The translations under genes were made by a program, and so were the position numbers. A stretch of DNA of 7,244 nucleotides from Candidatus Bathyarchaeota archaeon (lineage in GTDB: Archaea; Thermoproteota; Bathyarchaeia; Bathyarchaeales; Bathyarchaeaceae): NCBI GenBank assembly GCA_030669695.1, contig DAOVDC010000035.1, positions 1 through 7,244 on the forward strand. Direction: 5' to 3'. Numbering within the stretch: position 1 is the first letter of the stretch; each line of letters opens with the position of its first letter. Positions 1-5,314 of the stretch are shown piece by piece. The notes beneath the pieces were generated by a model, which was not told where the DNA came from, searched no databases, and saw nothing but the letters and a program-made list of their open reading frames with translations.

Positions 1-673
1 CTGAAACCTCTTCACATGCCTTCGCCACGATTTCTAAAGCTTCTTCATTTTTTATGTTAGGCGCCCATGCCCCTTCATCTCCCCTTCCTCCAGTGAAGGA
101 TGCATCCTTTTTTCTGAGAAGTGAACCAACCCTTTGATGAACTAGAATATTGGCTTTCGCCACATCTGAAAAAATTTCTGCCTTGACGGGGAGAACCAGA
201 AACTCTTGTATGTCTGGTGTTTTTCCTCCCGCGTGTTTTCCGCCGCCCAAAACATTTCCAAGGGGATAAGGAAGTTCATTTGCAAAATAGCCGGCAAGGT
301 GTTGAAATAATGGCATACCGTAGGATGCGGCTGCAGCCTCCGCTGTGGCTAAAGAAACGGCGTAAGCCGTGTTTCCTCCCAAATTTCTGAAGTCTTCGGT
401 TCCATCGAGTTCGTGGAGAAGAAGGTCGATTTCCTCTTGTTCATCTGCATTTCTGCCGATTAGCTCTGGGGCAACGAGTTCTCCAACCTTTTTTATTGCT
501 TGGTCTACTTCGCCTTTAGGGTACGAAATGACCTCAGCCTTGCCTCTGCTGGCGCCAGCTGGGGCGGAAGCTCTTCCAAACCCCGCGATGGTTGATATGT
601 CAATTTCCAGCGTTTCTTCTCCTCGACTGTTGAAGACTTTTCGAGCAGTGACGTTTTCGATGACTGTTAACAC
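1..673 (-). CDS. eno: Enolase (phosphopyruvate hydratase), N-terminal part, truncated by window edge
   Basis: Enolase interconverts 2-phosphoglycerate and phosphoenolpyruvate in cytosolic glycolysis/gluconeogenesis. The minus strand encodes 224 residues before the window ends, about half of a normal ~420-residue enolase. Visible landmarks are VTARKVFNSRG near residues 8-18, the mobile-loop APAGASRG (about 37-44, Ser42 matching the yeast catalytic-loop serine), HELDGTE (87-93), GGGKHAGGKTPDIQEF (143-158, Glu157 matching yeast Glu168) and GDEGAWAPN (198-206, Glu200 matching yeast Glu211). The start is taken as GTG at 673, because GAGG lies 8 nt upstream and the N-terminus then has the usual length; no ATG fits. 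It follows rpoN by 13 nt, as in the archaeal rpoN-(rpoK)-eno-rps2 order, but no rpoK lies between. The usual SRGNPT motif is changed to SRGEET. The family call is secure; the exact start is less so. Confidence 0.93.
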   Translation of the reverse strand, partial: MLTVIENVTARKVFNSRGEETLEIDISTIAGFGRASAPAGASRGKAEVISYPKGEVDQAIKKVGELVAPELIGRNADEQEEIDLLLHELDGTEDFRNLGGNTAYAVSLATAEAAAASYGMPLFQHLAGYFANELPYPLGNVLGGGKHAGGKTPDIQEFLVLPVKAEIFSDVAKANILVHQRVGSLLRKKDASFTGGRGDEGAWAPNIKNEEALEIVAKACEEVS

Positions 674-686
674 TTCGTCTGCCTCG

Positions 687-914
687 TTAAAGTTGTTTAG
701 CTCGTTTTCTTCTTCCAGCTTCTACGTAGAATTTCAGAACTTCGTCGATGATGTCTATGTGGGATAGAAGCATACGGCGGCAGCAATATCGTGTCACTCC
801 CAAGCTGTTTAAGACTTTTCCTGCGTCTTCTCCAGTCTTTACCCTTCTGGCAAACTCCGCCCACTTGGCGCCGACTACCTTCCCGCACGAGAAACAGCGT
901 ACTGGTATGATAAT
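687..914 (-). CDS. rpoN: DNA-directed RNA polymerase subunit N (Rpo10), ATT start
   Basis: Small zinc-binding subunit of archaeal RNA polymerase, homologous to eukaryotic Rpb10, located in the Rpo3/Rpo10/Rpo11/Rpo12 assembly platform. The 75-residue protein begins [M][17 protein letters not shown] and contains the Cys pair C7/C10 and the CC pair C44/C45 (sequence TRYCCRRM), which together form the zinc bundle typical of the family; the length is also typical. No ATG, GTG or TTG occurs in frame between the upstream in-frame stop (960-962) and IIPVRC. The start is inferred to be ATT at 914-912, because AGGAGG at 924-929 lies 9 nt upstream and because the family consensus MIIPVRC then aligns exactly. 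It is followed closely by eno and preceded by a 176-bp leader containing a 40-bp element also found before rpoD. Confidence 0.93.
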   Translation of the reverse strand: MIIPVRCFSCGKVVGAKWAEFARRVKTGEDAGKVLNSLGVTRYCCRRMLLSHIDIIDEVLKFYVEAGRRKRAKQL

Positions 915-923
915 TAGCGAGTG

Positions 924-929
924 CCTCCT
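924..929 (-). promoter_or_regulatory. Shine-Dalgarno site deciding the rpoN ATT start
   Basis: The minus strand reads AGGAGG here, a full complement to the archaeal 16S rRNA tail, with 9 nt to the ATT codon at 914. It is the strongest ribosome binding site seen in the window and is the main reason for placing the rpoN start at a non-canonical codon. Confidence 0.75.
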
Positions 930-952
930 AATGAGATGTTTTCTTAGTTTGT

Positions 953-992
953 GTGCTTTTCATAAGGGGGAGAAAGGCATTATTTCAATGTT
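953..992 (-). repeat. 40-bp element, copy A, upstream of rpoN
   Basis: This segment matches 3008-3046 at 36 of 40 alignment columns, with one single-base gap. It includes an uninterrupted 19-base match, AAGGCATTATTTCAATGTT on the plus strand. On the gene strand it reads AACATTGAAATAATGCCTT followed by a pyrimidine run, TTATG and AAAGCAC. It ends 38 nt before the rpoN start codon, and copy B ends 40 nt before the rpoD start codon. The similarity stops sharply on both sides. Its position suggests a shared promoter or leader element, but there is no classical TATA box within it, so the mechanism is unknown. Confidence 0.75.
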
Positions 993-1022
993 TCCGTCAA
1001 CGTTTCACTTGTCTCTCTGCTC

Positions 1023-1048
1023 GTCCGTCTCCTCCTCTATAGACAGAC
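1023..1048 (-). other. Hairpin with AGGAGG in its loop, between rps9 and rpoN
   Basis: On the minus strand GTCTGTCT and AGACGGAC form an 8-bp stem with one G-T wobble, closing a 10-base loop ATAGAGGAGG. It lies 43 nt past the rps9 stop and about 30 bp upstream of element copy A. No start codon follows the loop at a usable distance. It could be a terminator or processing signal for the rps9 unit, or a regulatory structure in a long rpoN leader; there is no T-run immediately after it, so a simple terminator is not shown. Confidence 0.45.
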
Positions 1049-1090
1049 CACACGCATACAAATACCGTAACAAGCCTAAATCCCACAACC

Positions 1091-1504
1091 CTATCTGTAG
1101 CTCTTCTGATCCCTAGCTCTTGCGCCAGGGCCACCAAACTTTTTAGGTTCTTTGCGCCTCGGATCACCAGCGATCATAGCGCGGTCATAATCGGTAAAAA
1201 CGGTTTTGAGGCGAGCACTCTTTGTCCATTTCAACAGACCTCTCGCGATGGCTGTCCGCGTAGCCTCGGCTTGCCCCATGAAACCTCCGCCAGACACTTT
1301 AACATTTATGTCAAGCTGTTTCCATATTTCCTCATCAGCCTGCAGAAGAGGCTCCCAGACTTTATCACGGGCGATTCTAGGTTCAAAAATTTCGATAGGA
1401 ACATTGTTTATGCGGATTCTACCTTTTCCCGCTCTGACGGTTGCTCGGGCAATAGCAGTTTTTCGTTTTCCGCTGGTTAATAAGATTCTTTTAGGGCTTG
1501 GCAT
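1091..1504 (-). CDS. rps9: Small ribosomal subunit protein uS9
   Basis: Protein of the 30S head whose C-terminal tail reaches the P-site tRNA. The 137-residue product has the archaeal/eukaryotic S9 pattern: a basic N-terminus with [20 protein letters not shown] (11-30), the central [19 protein letters not shown], and the terminal KSYR that is conserved in uS9 and contacts the decoding-centre region. The ATG lies 2 nt after the rpl13 stop, with GGTGA at the end of rpl13 serving as a ribosome binding site, so the two are translationally linked. It is the last gene of the rpoD-rpl18e-rpl13-rps9 block; the following 176 bp separate it from rpoN. Length and motifs are normal. Confidence 0.97.
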   Translation of the reverse strand: MPSPKRILLTSGKRKTAIARATVRAGKGRIRINNVPIEIFEPRIARDKVWEPLLQADEEIWKQLDINVKVSGGGFMGQAEATRTAIARGLLKWTKSARLKTVFTDYDRAMIAGDPRRKEPKKFGGPGARARDQKSYR

Positions 1505-1506
1505 TT

Positions 1507-1959
1507 TTATTCACCTATTGGAGTCCACCCGATTTCTTTTGCCAGTTTTCCAACAGTTATATAGGGACATCGCAACTTCTCCGCATTAGCGTTAGGAATC
1601 GTTTGCATTTCCTTGCCTTTAAACTCTTCAGGGACTTCGAGAAAAACCTTCAATCGTTTGTATGCTTGTTTTCCCTTTGGTTTCTTTCGTGGAAGCATGC
1701 CGCGTACGGTTCTTCGGACGATTCGATCTGGCCGCCTCCGATGTAAGGGGCCTTTTCTTGGGTGGCCGATTTCTAAGTATCTTTTTGCCTCTTTAACTAT
1801 GCTCAGTCTTTTGCCAGATATGGCCGCCTCTTCTGCGTTTACGACGATTATTTTTTCGCCTTGGAGGAGACGTTTAGCTATGTGACTGGCCATTCGACCG
1901 AGAATCAGTCCAGTTGCGTCAATTACAGCAACACGTTCAGTAGTCGTTGGTTTACCCAA
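1507..1959 (-). CDS. rpl13: Large ribosomal subunit protein uL13, TTG start
   Basis: Structural protein of the 50S subunit. The 150 residues show the L13 hallmarks [20 protein letters not shown] (12-31), [17 protein letters not shown] and the basic segment [20 protein letters not shown] followed by PRKKPKG, which is typical of archaeal and eukaryotic members. No in-frame ATG or GTG lies before VIDATG, so the start is TTG at 1959, which overlaps the rpl18e stop by 8 nt. The sequence GATGTGA lies upstream inside rpl18e as a weak ribosome binding site. The overlap implies translational coupling to rpl18e. The identification is certain; the start codon is the only open point. Confidence 0.96.
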   Translation of the reverse strand: MGKPTTTERVAVIDATGLILGRMASHIAKRLLQGEKIIVVNAEEAAISGKRLSIVKEAKRYLEIGHPRKGPLHRRRPDRIVRRTVRGMLPRKKPKGKQAYKRLKVFLEVPEEFKGKEMQTIPNANAEKLRCPYITVGKLAKEIGWTPIGE

Positions 1960-2314
1960 TGATTTTCACATCTGTGCCTTTCGGGTTTTTCTTCATCAGC
2001 TCAAAGAGTGATAAGCATTTTCCCTTGGCCTTTAAAATTTTTGTCTGTGCTGGTTGAGAAAAGGTGAAGGCTGCTACTTTGATTGGATGATCAATTTTTC
2101 CTGCGGCCAATACCTTGCCTGGAACCGCCACCGTTTCTCCCTTTTTAGTGTACCGATTTAATCGACTTACATTTACGGCTATGCGTCTTCGTCGTGAACG
2201 AGACAAAAAATCCGCTATATCACGCCATATTCTTGCCTCGCTTTCTCGAGACTTCTTTTTTAACGATCGAATGAGGTTAATTAGCTCTGGATTGGTAGTT
2301 CTAACATGTTTCAT
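1952..2314 (-). CDS. rpl18e: Large ribosomal subunit protein eL18 (archaeal L18e)
   Basis: Ribosomal protein restricted to archaea and eukaryotes, so it is a good lineage marker. The 120-residue product begins MKHVRTTNPELINLIRSLKK and contains RRRRIAVNVSRLNRYTKKGE and VAVPGKVLAAGKID, which are characteristic of L18e and resemble the L15-type fold. Its length is normal. The ATG at 2314 overlaps the rpoD stop in an ATGA arrangement of 4 nt, and AGGGG just upstream provides a good ribosome binding site. It is co-transcribed with rpoD and rpl13. Confidence 0.97.
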   Translation of the reverse strand: MKHVRTTNPELINLIRSLKKKSRESEARIWRDIADFLSRSRRRRIAVNVSRLNRYTKKGETVAVPGKVLAAGKIDHPIKVAAFTFSQPAQTKILKAKGKCLSLFELMKKNPKGTDVKIIG

Positions 2315-2967
2315 TTTTTTATCCCCTTTAATTGTTTAGAGAAGTCTTTAAATCGTCTGTCAAGTATGTGAACGGCCTCAAGCACTATTCTTTCAACCGG
2401 AAGAGCGCCTGTTGATTCTATGTTAAAAATAAATGTATCACCGCGTTCGTTGTTGGTTTCGGTTTCAGGCACAAACTCGTAGGCACATGTGGAAACTGGT
2501 TGCCACTTCGCGTGGACCTTTCCCTTCCCCAGTCGAGCATATGCCTCCAATTTTATTTTTTGGTCGGGCGCCAACTTTACGAGAAGAATCTTTTCGCTAA
2601 CGGGTGCTATATCCGGGTTCTCGGACTGTAGGTCTCCCGAGTATACGGCTGTTACCTCATCGGCGGCTTCAGCTTCCAATGTCAGAGCTACACGACATAG
2701 ATTGCATCCAAACTCGCTTTTGCATGGGCACTCCTCGGGAAGGTTGTAGGAATCTAAATCTGTTTTGAGGGGGATGAATCCCAGCCTATGGACAAGAATC
2801 TCGTCGGGAAGTACGGATGAGTTTTCAATGATAACTGCATCCGCTATAGCCATAGTGGGGACCTCAGAGAGCATAATTCGGCGCAACGTATTCGCAAAGG
2901 ACGTCTCAACTCCTTGGATAGTTAACCGCATGGTGAAATCAGTTTTTTCAATTATCTGAATCTTCAT
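2311..2967 (-). CDS. rpoD: DNA-directed RNA polymerase subunit D (Rpo3)
   Basis: Archaeal homologue of bacterial alpha and eukaryotic Rpb3; with Rpo11 it nucleates polymerase assembly. The 218 residues contain the alpha-type dimerisation motif (SFANTLRRIMLSEVPTMAI, 23-41), LVHRLGFIPL (58-67), a cysteine cluster at C80, C82, C88 and C91 (pattern CxC-x5-CxxC) comparable to the Rpb3 zinc loop (CxC-x3-CxxC), and the C-terminal TFIFNIESTGALP and VLEAVHIL helix region. The ferredoxin-like Fe-S insertion found in some archaeal Rpo3 proteins is absent: the chain passes from STCAYEFVPETE straight to the final domain. The ATG at 2967 is preceded by a weak AAGGGC. It opens the rpoD-rpl18e-rpl13-rps9 unit, 291 bp downstream of rps11, with element copy B ending 40 nt upstream of its start. 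Confidence 0.97.
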   Translation of the reverse strand: MKIQIIEKTDFTMRLTIQGVETSFANTLRRIMLSEVPTMAIADAVIIENSSVLPDEILVHRLGFIPLKTDLDSYNLPEECPCKSEFGCNLCRVALTLEAEAADEVTAVYSGDLQSENPDIAPVSEKILLVKLAPDQKIKLEAYARLGKGKVHAKWQPVSTCAYEFVPETETNNERGDTFIFNIESTGALPVERIVLEAVHILDRRFKDFSKQLKGIKK

Positions 2968-3007
2968 TATGACTAAACGCCCTTTGTGCAGATGCTTATG
3001 GACTCAC

Positions 3008-3046
3008 GTGCTTTCCATAAGGAGAGGAAGGCATTATTTCAATGTT
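3008..3046 (-). repeat. 40-bp element, copy B, upstream of rpoD
   Basis: Second copy of the element at 953-992 (36 of 40 columns identical, one base shorter). Its gene-proximal edge is 40 nt before the rpoD ATG, against 38 nt for copy A before the rpoN start. The similarity does not extend into the coding sequences or beyond the element. A compensatory pair of differences (T960/A973 in copy A, C3015/G3027 here) keeps a short inverted repeat intact. This suggests selection on structure or on a palindromic protein site. Confidence 0.75.
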
Positions 3047-3057
3047 ATGGTAATATT

Positions 3058-3086
3058 TAGGAGGAAGAGGCATTCATATTAACATT
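3058..3086 (-). repeat. Degenerate third copy of the element, next to copy B
   Basis: On the minus strand this reads TAATGTTAATATGAATGCC and then TCTTCCTCCTAA. It resembles the start of copy B, TAACATTGAAATAATGCC then TTCCTCTCC, in order and spacing, with several substitutions and small indels. It lies 11 bp upstream of copy B. The similarity is suggestive only, because the region is AT-rich and pyrimidine-rich. Confidence 0.3.
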
Positions 3087-3088
3087 AG

Positions 3089-3116
3089 GAAACTTTTTGT
3101 TTAAGCAAAATGTTTC
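3089..3116 (-). other. 10-bp inverted repeat in the rps11-rpoD gap
   Basis: GAAAC and TTTTG at 3089-3099 pair with CAAAA and GTTTC at 3106-3116, giving two 5-bp stems separated by one T-T mismatch around a 6-base loop. It sits about 140 bp past rps11 and about 42 bp upstream of element copy B, a placement similar to that of the hairpin at 1023-1048 relative to copy A. It may end the rps13-rps4-rps11 transcript or bind a dimeric regulator; no T-run follows on the minus strand. Confidence 0.45.
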
Positions 3117-3258
3117 GAGTATTGCAGCATCAAAACCACAAACCTCCGCCAGTAACGCAATAATAACCTTCTAGAACCACCACTGTGCGTGCTAACTCAT
3201 TTTCAATGTTTCTCGTTTGAAAAACTAGAACTAAATGGCATTTTCAGCTAACGGAAAG

Positions 3259-3654
3259 TTAGATTCTGCGTCCTCTGCGCCCGCCCTTTCTTCGCGTTCC
3301 ATCATGTGGAACCGGTGTTACCTCTTCAATGCGACCTATGCGGAATCCAGTTCGAGCCAAAGCTCGTATGGCGGCTTGTGCTCCAGAACCCGGCGTCCTA
3401 GCACTTGATCCGCCTGGGGCTCGAACTTTGATGTGTATGGCGTTTATTCCCCTATCCCTAGCAGTACTTGCAACGTGAGCTGCGGCTCGCATGGCAGCGT
3501 GGGGTGATGATTGTAACCTAGCTGCCTTCACAAACATGCCTCCTGAGGCTCTGGCGATGGTTTCGGCGCCAGATATGTCGGTGATGTGTATAATCGTGTT
3601 ATTGTAGGAGCTGTAAATGTGGACGACTGCCCATCTTTCAGCTTTTTTGCTCAC
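3259..3654 (-). CDS. rps11: Small ribosomal subunit protein uS11, GTG start
   Basis: Protein of the 30S platform near the E site. The 131-residue product has the archaeal/eukaryotic S11 pattern: [19 protein letters not shown] (8-26), [39 protein letters not shown], and the terminal [20 protein letters not shown]. The length is normal. The start is GTG at 3654, 5 nt after the rps4 stop, with GAGGTT at the end of rps4 as ribosome binding site; no ATG is available. It is the last gene of the rps13-rps4-rps11 unit. Unlike the compact arrangement common in archaea, rpoD does not follow directly but after 291 bp. Confidence 0.97.
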   Translation of the reverse strand: MSKKAERWAVVHIYSSYNNTIIHITDISGAETIARASGGMFVKAARLQSSPHAAMRAAAHVASTARDRGINAIHIKVRAPGGSSARTPGSGAQAAIRALARTGFRIGRIEEVTPVPHDGTRRKGGRRGRRI

Positions 3655-3659
3655 TGTTT

Positions 3660-4223
3660 CTAACCTCTAGTTTTTGGTTTTACCGTTGGTTTTGTCTCAA
3701 CCGTGGCTCCAACAGATTCTCTTATTGGATGATTAGAATTTGTTAGAGGACTCGTTGGAGCGTAACCTATTCTTGCCTCCTCATCGCTTAAGACCAGATA
3801 GCTTGGGGATGAAACTCGTTTACCTTCGATGGCAACATGCCTGTGTGAAATGAGTTGACGAGCTTGATACATAGATTTAGCTAGGCCTTTTCTAAATACG
3901 AGGGTTTGAAGTCGACGTTCAAGGATGTCTTCTATAGTTAAGTCTAAAACATCATCTAAAGCAGCTGCTTTAGGTAGAACACCAAGGCGGCGAAGTCTAT
4001 CGATAAGTTGTTTTTCCAGTTTTCTTCGTTCCTCAGCAGACATGCCTAGAAGCGACCGAGCGATTCCTCGAAACTTTGAGACCATGGTTTTGTGACGCCA
4101 GAGTTCTCTTTTGTTTCTCAGTCCGTATTGACCAAGCAGTTTTAGTTCCGTTTCTAGAATATCGATTCGCCAAGGAAACTTTGGCGTTTCATATTTTTTT
4201 CGTTGCTTTTTAGGATCGCCCAT
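3660..4223 (-). CDS. rps4: Small ribosomal subunit protein uS4
   Basis: Primary 16S rRNA-binding protein of the 30S body. The 187 residues begin [18 protein letters not shown], typical of archaeal S4, continue with the helical RNA-binding region ([30 protein letters not shown]), and contain the S4 RNA-binding domain around residues 104-165 ([40 protein letters not shown]). The C-terminal tail is Pro/Thr/Lys-rich ([12 protein letters not shown]), as in many archaeal copies. The ATG is 2 nt after the rps13 stop; AAGGA about 15 nt upstream is a poor ribosome binding site, so translation is probably coupled to rps13. Confidence 0.97.
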   Translation of the reverse strand: MGDPKKQRKKYETPKFPWRIDILETELKLLGQYGLRNKRELWRHKTMVSKFRGIARSLLGMSAEERRKLEKQLIDRLRRLGVLPKAAALDDVLDLTIEDILERRLQTLVFRKGLAKSMYQARQLISHRHVAIEGKRVSSPSYLVLSDEEARIGYAPTSPLTNSNHPIRESVGATVETKPTVKPKTRG

Positions 4224-4225
4224 GA

Positions 4226-4687
4226 TTATTGCCGCGTCCTTGTTTTCTTAAATTTCACGCCAATAGCCTTTCCGGTTCTGCCTGTGGTTCTTGTTCGTTG
4301 CCCCCGTACCTTCAACCCGTAAGCGTGACGGAATCCTCTCCATGATCTGATATTTTTCATTTGATCAATGTCTGTTTTTGTTTGGAGAATGAGGTCAGAT
4401 CCAATAAGGTGAAGGTGTTTTCCAGTTTGGCGGTCCTTGGTGCGGTTAAGAAGCCAACTGGGCACGCCGTGTTTCTTTAGGTCCTTTAGTATGCCCTTAA
4501 TTTTCTCAACTTCAGTTTCGGAGAGAAAGCCTACGCGAGTTTTCGGATCGATGTTGGCTTTTTTCACAATCACGTTGGCTAATTTGATTCCTATTCCCTT
4601 TATATTCGTTAGGGCATAGACTATTTTTTGGGTGCCGTATAGGTCGGTGTTGACAATCCGAATGATGTGCTGGAATTCTTTGGGCAT
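4226..4687 (-). CDS. rps13: Small ribosomal subunit protein uS13
   Basis: Protein of the 30S head that contacts the 50S subunit and P-site tRNA. The 153 residues contain the archaeal S13 core FQHIIRIVNTDLYGTQKIVY (5-24), the helix-hairpin-helix-like NIKGIGIKLANVIVKKANID, and the basic C-terminal tail with RSWRGFRHAYGLKVRGQRTR and TTGRTGKAIGV. It is first in the rps13-rps4-rps11 unit. A TATA-like box lies about 50-60 bp upstream and is shared with the divergent phosphatase gene. No clear ribosome binding site precedes the ATG; GAAGAGAG lies some 15 nt upstream. Confidence 0.97.
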   Translation of the reverse strand: MPKEFQHIIRIVNTDLYGTQKIVYALTNIKGIGIKLANVIVKKANIDPKTRVGFLSETEVEKIKGILKDLKKHGVPSWLLNRTKDRQTGKHLHLIGSDLILQTKTDIDQMKNIRSWRGFRHAYGLKVRGQRTRTTGRTGKAIGVKFKKTRTRQ

Positions 4688-4736
4688 CCTAAACCGTCCA
4701 TATCTCTCTTCAAGCTAACCACTGAAGTGAATCGTA

Positions 4737-4753
4737 TTTTATTTAAACTTTCC
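4737..4753 (-). promoter_or_regulatory. Predicted promoter of rps13 (BRE and TATA box)
   Basis: On the minus strand GGAAAG (BRE-like, purine-rich) is followed by TTTAAATAAAA. With the usual archaeal spacing of about 26 bp, transcription would start near 4717, giving a ~30-nt leader before rps13. The same AT-rich block reads TTTTATTTAAA on the plus strand and could serve the divergent phosphatase gene. Confidence 0.6.
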
Positions 4754-4833
4754 TTATTTCAAGATTCGATGGATAAAAGAATTCTTTAGGTAGCATGAAG
4801 AATACTGAGACTGCAATGGAAAGTGGAAGGTCT

Positions 4834-5304
4834 ATGGTTAGTAAGTTGGTCCTTTTCGTGTGCTATGGAAACATCTGTAGAAGCCCGATGGCTGAGGGTT
4901 TTCTGAAGAAAATGTTGGAAGATTTTAATGAACCCGTAAAGATTGAAGCTCTCTCGGCGGGAACGAACGCCTATGGAGGGCCTCCAACAAGTGAGGCCAT
5001 AAAAGTTATGAGAGGAGAAGGTATCGACATCTCATCTTTCACGTCAAGGCAACTGACAAAAGAATTAGTCGAAAAGGCGGATTTGATCTTAACTATGAAA
5101 AAAAGCTACAAAGACAGGATTGTCTCAGAGCATCTGCAATCTAGACACAAGGTTTTCACCCTGAAGGAGTTTGCAGGGGAAATCGACGACTTGGATATTA
5201 AAGATCCTTATGGCGGAGGAATTGGAACTTACCAAACGTGTGCAACGGAAATAAAGCTGAATATCGTCAAGGCTTTGAAAAAAATTATCAATTATGTTAG
5301 TTGA
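4834..5304 (+). CDS. Low-molecular-weight protein tyrosine phosphatase family protein
   Basis: Cytosolic cysteine-dependent phosphatase of the LMW-PTP/arsenate reductase fold. From the ATG at 4834 the protein has 156 residues, the usual family length. It carries the P-loop CX5RS as CYGNICRSPMAEG (nucleophile C10, R16) near the N-terminus and the general-acid loop DIKDPYGG (Asp124) near the C-terminus. The P-loop residue before the second Cys is Ile, as in tyrosine phosphatases, whereas the arginine phosphatase YwlE has Thr there; this favours a phosphotyrosine/phosphoserine-type substrate, by inference. In-frame ATGs at 4795 and 4816 would add 13 or 6 residues; 4834 is chosen from family length and GGAAGG just upstream, although the spacing is only 3 nt. 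It is divergent from rps13 and convergent with the M24 gene. Confidence 0.9.
   Translation: MVSKLVLFVCYGNICRSPMAEGFLKKMLEDFNEPVKIEALSAGTNAYGGPPTSEAIKVMRGEGIDISSFTSRQLTKELVEKADLILTMKKSYKDRIVSEHLQSRHKVFTLKEFAGEIDDLDIKDPYGGGIGTYQTCATEIKLNIVKALKKIINYVS
5278..5284 (-). terminator. Possible T-run terminator for the M24 gene
   Basis: The minus strand has seven consecutive T about 30 nt past the stop of the M24 gene, inside the 3' end of the convergent phosphatase gene. Archaeal termination typically uses such T-rich stretches. No matching clear run is seen for the phosphatase transcript. Confidence 0.4.
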
Positions 5305-5314
5305 TATAGAAGTG

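Noticed and set aside
369..888. Plus- and minus-strand ORFs (132 and 63 residues) across the eno/rpoN junction.
   Set aside because: They are out-of-frame shadows of enolase and rpoN, with low-complexity Ser-rich or Arg-rich translations.
928..963. Eleven-codon ORF (ATG at 963, TAG overlapping the AGGAGG site) just upstream of rpoN, as a possible leader peptide coupling to the ATT start.
   Set aside because: The ATG lies in the duplicated element, and the equivalent ATG before rpoD opens only a four-codon frame, so coding is not conserved between copies.
3198..3211. A further ACATTGAAA match in the rps11-rpoD gap as another element copy.
   Set aside because: Only about ten bases match and the AATGCC and pyrimidine parts are absent; chance is likely in AT-rich DNA.
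2968..3258. tRNA or C/D box RNA in the rps11-rpoD gap.
   Set aside because: No tRNA cloverleaf arms or paired C and D boxes could be recognised on either strand.
4754..4762. TTATTTCAA upstream of rps13, matching part of the 40-bp element.
   Set aside because: A nine-base AT-rich match without the rest of the element is not significant.
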